This document shows positions 4,542 to 7,133 of a stretch of DNA of 7,133 nt, piece after piece (positions within the stretch are counted from its first letter, which is position 1; each line of letters starts with the position of its first letter). The position numbers were made by a program, and so were the translations under genes. Origin of the DNA: JBHIER01 sp046760705 [NCBI: bacterium] (lineage in GTDB: Bacteria > JBHIER01 > G020348925); assembly GCA_046760705.1 (NCBI GenBank), contig JBHIER010000172.1, positions 1-7,133 on the forward strand. The letters are read 5' to 3'. The notes under the pieces are model-generated. The model did no database searches, was not told the origin of the DNA, and was given only the letters and a program-made list of their open reading frames with translations.

Positions 4542-6356
4542 ATGATGGACAAAATGCGGTCGGCCGGTTTTATGAAAACGGTGCTCTGGATTGCTCTTGC
4601 CGGTTTTGTGGGATTCATCGTTTTCCAATGGGGGATGAACATCACCGGCATGGGAGGAGGGGCACCGCACCGGGGCATTGTCGGCGAAGTGAACGGTCAG
4701 GAGATTCGCTGGGAAACCTTTCGCGATGCGCGATGGCGGATCATCCAGCAGATAAAAGAGGACAAGGAGAAGAAGAACGAGGAGTTGAGCGAAATGGACT
4801 ACGAGCAGGCCACGCAGAAGGCCTGGGATGAGCTGATCTCGTTCATACTCCAAAGACAGGAGGTAGAAAGAAGGGGTATTACCGTCACGGACCCCGAAAT
4901 CTCCCACTACATCCGCCACAACCCTCCCGACATCATCACCCAGGCCGATGTGTTCAAAAACGAGGAGGGCCAATTCGACACCACGAAGTTTTATCAGGCC
5001 CTGGACGACCCCAGAGTGCCTTGGCTCCAGGTGGAGAATTACGTTCGCACATTTCTGCCCCTTCAAAAGCTTCAGGAGCAGGTTCTGGCTACTGTCAGGG
5101 TGACCGACTTGGAGGTACGCCAGGATTATGTCAATAAGAACGAAAAGGTGAAGGTGCGCTATCTCTTCTTCAGCCCTCAGGATTTTGCCGACTCCGTCAC
5201 GGAAGCCTCAGACCAGGAGATCCGGGCATATTACAACCTCCACAAGGAGGAGTACAGGCAAGAAGCGCAGCGCAAGCTCGACTACGTCAGGTTCAAAAAG
5301 GAGCCCAGCTCTGAGGACAGTGCCGCGGTGAAAGAGAAGATCGACGAACTCTACACCAGGCTGAAGGCTGGGGAAGATTTTGCTGAACTGGCCAGCATCT
5401 ATTCAGAGGACCTTGGCACCAGGGAGAACGGAGGTGAGCTGGGATTCTTCGGCCCGGGGAGCATGGTCAAGCCCTTTGAGGAGGTTGCCTTCGGTCTCCA
5501 GGTGGGTGCCATCTCAGAACCGGTCCAAACCCAGTACGGGTGGCACATCATCACCGTGACTGATAAGAAGAGGGAAAACGGTGAGGAGCAGATCAAAGCC
5601 AGCCACATCCTGTTGAAGATCGGCCCCAGTGAGGCCACCTTGGAGAAGCTCAGATATGCGGCCGAGGATTTCTCCCAATCCTGCCGGGAGGTTGGCTTCG
5701 ATTCGCTGGCTGCGGCTGACAGCCTTGCGGTGATGCAAACCCCCTTCTTCCGCCAATCGCGTTACATCCCGGGTATCGGATTCATGCCCCAGGCTATCAA
5801 TTTTGCCTTCCACTCTAAGATTGGTGCCACCAGCGACGTCTATGAGGACGTGAAGGGCTTCTACGTCTTTCGAACGGCCGCCGAGAAGAGGGCAGGATAT
5901 CAGTCCCTGGAGGAAGTCAGAGAGCAGGTCAAGGTGGCTGTCCTCACGGAGAAACGCATGGTCCTGGCCAAGGCCAAGGCCACAAGCGTCGCCGACTCCC
6001 TGGCCAAAGGGTTGACCTTTGATCAGGCCGCCGAGGCCTGCTCCTTAGAGATTAAAGAGTCCGAATACTTCTCGCGCTCAGGTTATGTCTCCGGCGTGGG
6101 TCGGGACGAGAACTTCATCGGGACCGCCTTCAAGCTGAAAAAGGACCAAATGAGCGGTGTGGTCGAGACGCAACGGGGATACTACATCATCCAACAGGTG
6201 GACTTCCAACCCACAGACGAGGCCAAATTCGAACAGGAGAGAGAGACCCTCAAACAGATCCTCCTCCAACAGCGAAAGAACGAGGCCTACAACGAGTGGT
6301 TCAACGACTTGAAAGAGAGAGCCGACATAAAGGACTATCGGGACCTCTATTTCTAA
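4542..6356 (+). CDS. ppiD: PpiD/SurA-type periplasmic peptidyl-prolyl isomerase, membrane-anchored
   Basis: A 604-aa protein close to the usual PpiD length (623 aa in E. coli). A short cytoplasmic tail (MMDKMRSAGFMK) precedes one membrane helix at about 13-31; the rest faces the periplasm. Residues 43-200 are a SurA_N-like chaperone domain with the typical opening VGEVNGQEIRWETF. A parvulin domain follows at about 245-343, with DFAELASIYSED, GGELGFFGPGSMVKPFEEVAF and YGWHIITV. Two further parvulin-like repeats are degenerate: 350-447 begins ASHILLK but lacks the glycine-rich middle, and 483-555 keeps a GYYIIQQV ending. A charged helix closes the protein. PpiD assists folding of proteins leaving the Sec translocon. 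It is transcribed divergently from the envelope cluster. The orthology is by architecture; a SurA/PrsA-like name is the alternative. Isomerase activity is doubtful because the signature is split between repeats. Confidence 0.88.
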   Translation: MMDKMRSAGFMKTVLWIALAGFVGFIVFQWGMNITGMGGGAPHRGIVGEVNGQEIRWETFRDARWRIIQQIKEDKEKKNEELSEMDYEQATQKAWDELISFILQRQEVERRGITVTDPEISHYIRHNPPDIITQADVFKNEEGQFDTTKFYQALDDPRVPWLQVENYVRTFLPLQKLQEQVLATVRVTDLEVRQDYVNKNEKVKVRYLFFSPQDFADSVTEASDQEIRAYYNLHKEEYRQEAQRKLDYVRFKKEPSSEDSAAVKEKIDELYTRLKAGEDFAELASIYSEDLGTRENGGELGFFGPGSMVKPFEEVAFGLQVGAISEPVQTQYGWHIITVTDKKRENGEEQIKASHILLKIGPSEATLEKLRYAAEDFSQSCREVGFDSLAAADSLAVMQTPFFRQSRYIPGIGFMPQAINFAFHSKIGATSDVYEDVKGFYVFRTAAEKRAGYQSLEEVREQVKVAVLTEKRMVLAKAKATSVADSLAKGLTFDQAAEACSLEIKESEYFSRSGYVSGVGRDENFIGTAFKLKKDQMSGVVETQRGYYIIQQVDFQPTDEAKFEQERETLKQILLQQRKNEAYNEWFNDLKERADIKDYRDLYF

Positions 6357-6395
6357 ATCTCCCCCTCAAGAAGCACCATACATCACGTCTTGTTA

Positions 6396-6441
6396 GTGTC
6401 GGTTTGCTTTCCCAGTGCTCGCAGGAAAAGGTTCCTGACAC
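6396..6441. repeat. Nested inverted repeat downstream of the ppiD-like gene
   Basis: CAGGAA (6422-6427) pairs with TTCCTG (6432-6437) around AAGG, and an outer GTGTC (6396-6400) can pair with GACAC (6437-6441; the G at 6437 is shared between the two stems). It is the first notable stem after the stop (40 nt on). No T-run follows, so a terminator role is possible only in a Rho-assisted or 3'-end-protecting sense. Confidence 0.45.
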
Positions 6442-6452
6442 CTTCTCGCCCG

Positions 6453-6489
6453 CTTGTCATTGCCCGCCAAACCCCCTTGTCATTGCCCG
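6453..6489. repeat. Direct repeat CTTGTCATTGCCCG
   Basis: A perfect 14-bp repeat at 6453-6466 and 6476-6489, with a 23-bp period. TGTCATTGC also occurs near 4111, at the start of the palindrome-rich intergenic region, which suggests a dispersed element in this genome. Confidence 0.75.
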
Positions 6490-6495
6490 ACTCGA

Positions 6496-6529
6496 TCCTC
6501 CGATCAATTCTACCGAGATTGATTGAGGA
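6496..6529. repeat. Inverted repeat with an 11-bp interrupted stem
   Basis: TCCTC-CG-ATCAAT (6496-6508) pairs with ATTGAT-T-GAGGA (6518-6529) around a 9-nt loop, with one small internal loop. It is not followed by a T-run. Confidence 0.55.
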
Positions 6530-6564
6530 CGTCCGATTTCGGAATCCTTGTCCCGGTGTATACA

Positions 6565-6668
6565 GGGATCTCCCGGTGCAAGCAGGAGAGGGAGATTCCC
6601 CGTAATAAGCTTCTCCTCGACTCCGATCGGGGATACGGGGCAGGCTCTGCATTCGCAGCAAACGCCTG
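6565..6668. repeat. Run of three consecutive stems
   Basis: GGGATCTCCC (6565-6574) pairs with GGGAGATTCCC (6590-6600) with one bulge. CCCCGTA (6598-6604) pairs with TACGGGG (6634-6640), sharing three bases with the first stem. CAGGC-T-CTGC (6641-6650) pairs with GCAG-CAAAC-GCCTG (6655-6668) around ATTC. The near-continuous packing suggests a folded RNA or a palindromic element; I recognise no known family. Confidence 0.5.
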
Positions 6669-6757
6669 GCTGTAAGACCGTCTCGGGTTTGATCCCTTGG
6701 TGGCCTTTCTTAATGCCTTTGCTAAGAATTGGAGTCAACCGCCAGAAAGTAGATACT

Positions 6758-6788
6758 TTGACAGAAGATAGGAGAAGGCCCCGATAAT
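6758..6788 (+). promoter_or_regulatory. Weak candidate promoter
   Basis: A perfect TTGACA (6758-6763) precedes GATAAT (6783-6788; 5 of 6), but the 19-bp spacing is longer than ideal. The -10 lies inside the structured element at 6775-6832, so the two cannot both be used exactly as drawn unless that element acts as DNA. Confidence 0.3.
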
Positions 6789-6832
6789 AAAATCGGAGTA
6801 GAGCCCATTGAATGCTCTGTTCTCCGGGCCTT
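6775..6832. repeat. Three-way-junction-like inverted repeat element
   Basis: AAGGCCC (6775-6781) pairs with GGGCCTT (6826-6832) and closes two inner hairpins: CGAT/ATCG (6782-6785 with 6792-6795, loop of six), then GAG plus AGAGC (6796-6804) with GCTCT plus CTC (6814-6824), with an unpaired T opposite GTT. A competing pairing is GGAGAA (6771-6776) with TTCTCC (6820-6825). No known riboswitch or ribozyme core is recognised. Confidence 0.45.
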
Positions 6833-6905
6833 TGAATTATTTACAAAATTTGCCTTTCTGAAATTTTTGCCTGTCCGAGTATACATAATTCCAATTCATC
6901 TTGAT

Positions 6906-6917
6906 TTTTCATGAAAA
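6906..6917. repeat. 12-bp perfect palindrome near a 10-bp direct repeat
   Basis: TTTTCATGAAAA is a perfect palindrome, of operator-like size. AATTCCAATT occurs just before it (6887-6896) and again at 6916-6925, overlapping its last two bases. All lie in the AT-rich tail. Confidence 0.45.
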
Positions 6918-7046
6918 TTCCAATTTATTTCGTTTTTTGCGCTATTTTTTCCTTGACTTGTGTGCAAAGACGTCTAAGGCAATAGAGAACATATACCAGC
7001 TATAACCAAAATGCACGTTATTATGTTTTGCCCGATATTCCCAAGT

Positions 7047-7075
7047 TTGACCAAAACGGATTATGGCACTATAGG
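7047..7075 (+). promoter_or_regulatory. Candidate promoter pointing out of the window
   Basis: TTGACC (7047-7052; 5 of 6) is followed after exactly 17 bp by TATAGG (7070-7075; 4 of 6, lacking the final T). It would drive a plus-strand gene beyond the right edge. An ATG at 7114 is a possible but poorly supported start. Confidence 0.35.
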
Positions 7076-7133
7076 AGATTCGCTTCACCTTCCTATTCTT
7101 TTCTGAACATAAGATGTCTAAAGGGCTCATCCT

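Larger units (their letters stand above)
6357..7133. other. 777-bp region without a supportable gene
   Basis: From the ppiD-like stop to the window edge I find only weak short reading frames. The first part (to about 6832) is rich in inverted repeats. From 6831 to 6950 the composition collapses to about a quarter G+C (I count 31 of 120), unlike the GC-rich genes. No T-run terminator follows ppiD closely. A 62-codon minus-strand frame (6942-7130), possibly continuing beyond the edge, and a plus-strand ATG at 7114 cut off after six codons cannot be judged. Confidence 0.6.

Noticed and set aside
4199-4678. Minus-strand frame of 159 codons
   Set aside because: It is a translation of the palindrome cluster and overlaps the membrane anchor of the ppiD-like gene on the opposite strand; composition is typical of repeat read-through.
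4524-5066. Minus-strand frame of 180 codons inside the ppiD-like gene
   Set aside because: Shadow of a well-supported gene; the leucine and valine runs are the complement of charged helical codons, not a membrane protein.
6685-6696. GGGTTTGATCCC resembling a tRNA T-arm
   Set aside because: Only three base pairs close the loop, and no acceptor, anticodon or D arm can be built from the flanking sequence.
6548-6787. Plus-strand frame of 79 codons, and the minus-strand frames at 6383-6738
   Set aside because: They run through a series of inverted repeats, show no domain, and their cysteine and proline richness follows from GC-rich stems.
6942-7130. Minus-strand frame of 62 codons at the right edge
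   Set aside because: No domain or ribosome binding site can be assessed; it could be the end of a gene entering from outside, but the visible part gives no support.

Overview
The window looks like a chromosomal stretch from an uncultured, diderm (outer-membrane-bearing) bacterium. All four confident genes act in the envelope, and the PpiD-type periplasmic chaperone fits a two-membrane cell. The style of the rhomboid, the monothiol thioredoxin-like protein and the Ig-decorated M23 peptidase recalls FCB-group candidate phyla (KSB1, Zixibacteria, Latescibacteria) or Desulfobacterota-like genomes. That placement is an impression from family resemblance, not a measurement.

Layout: 1-190 is noncoding, with two hairpins and two facing blocks of 7-bp units. 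Positions 191-3890 (minus strand) hold a three-gene cluster read from right to left: a large secreted M23 metallopeptidase with Ig-like domains (1536-3890), a rhomboid protease with a TTG start (814-1512, 23 nt downstream), and a small exported thioredoxin-fold protein with a CxxS-type active site (191-661). Inverted blocks of 8-bp units sit between the last two genes. A strong sigma70-type promoter lies just upstream of the M23 gene (-35 at 3967-3972, -10 at 3944-3949). Positions 3891-4541 are a 651-bp divergent intergenic region packed with short palindromes. Positions 4542-6356 (plus strand) encode a membrane-anchored PpiD/SurA-type parvulin chaperone. Positions 6357-7133 hold no gene I can support: first a hairpin-dense part (to about 6832), then a very AT-rich tail with promoter-like sequences, which may lead into a gene outside the window.

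Taken together, the genes form an envelope-maintenance neighbourhood: peptidoglycan cleavage or remodelling (M23), intramembrane proteolysis (rhomboid), periplasmic thiol chemistry or binding (thioredoxin-like) and folding of exported proteins (PpiD). Their joint action is inferred from proximity and shared compartment.

The most unusual material is intergenic. Micro-arrays with a fixed unit length of 7 or 8 bp recur at four gene borders. Two of them are arranged as facing inverted blocks that could fold into long hairpins, and one reads through the signal-peptide codons of the M23 gene. I see no CRISPR array, insertion sequence, tRNA or rRNA.
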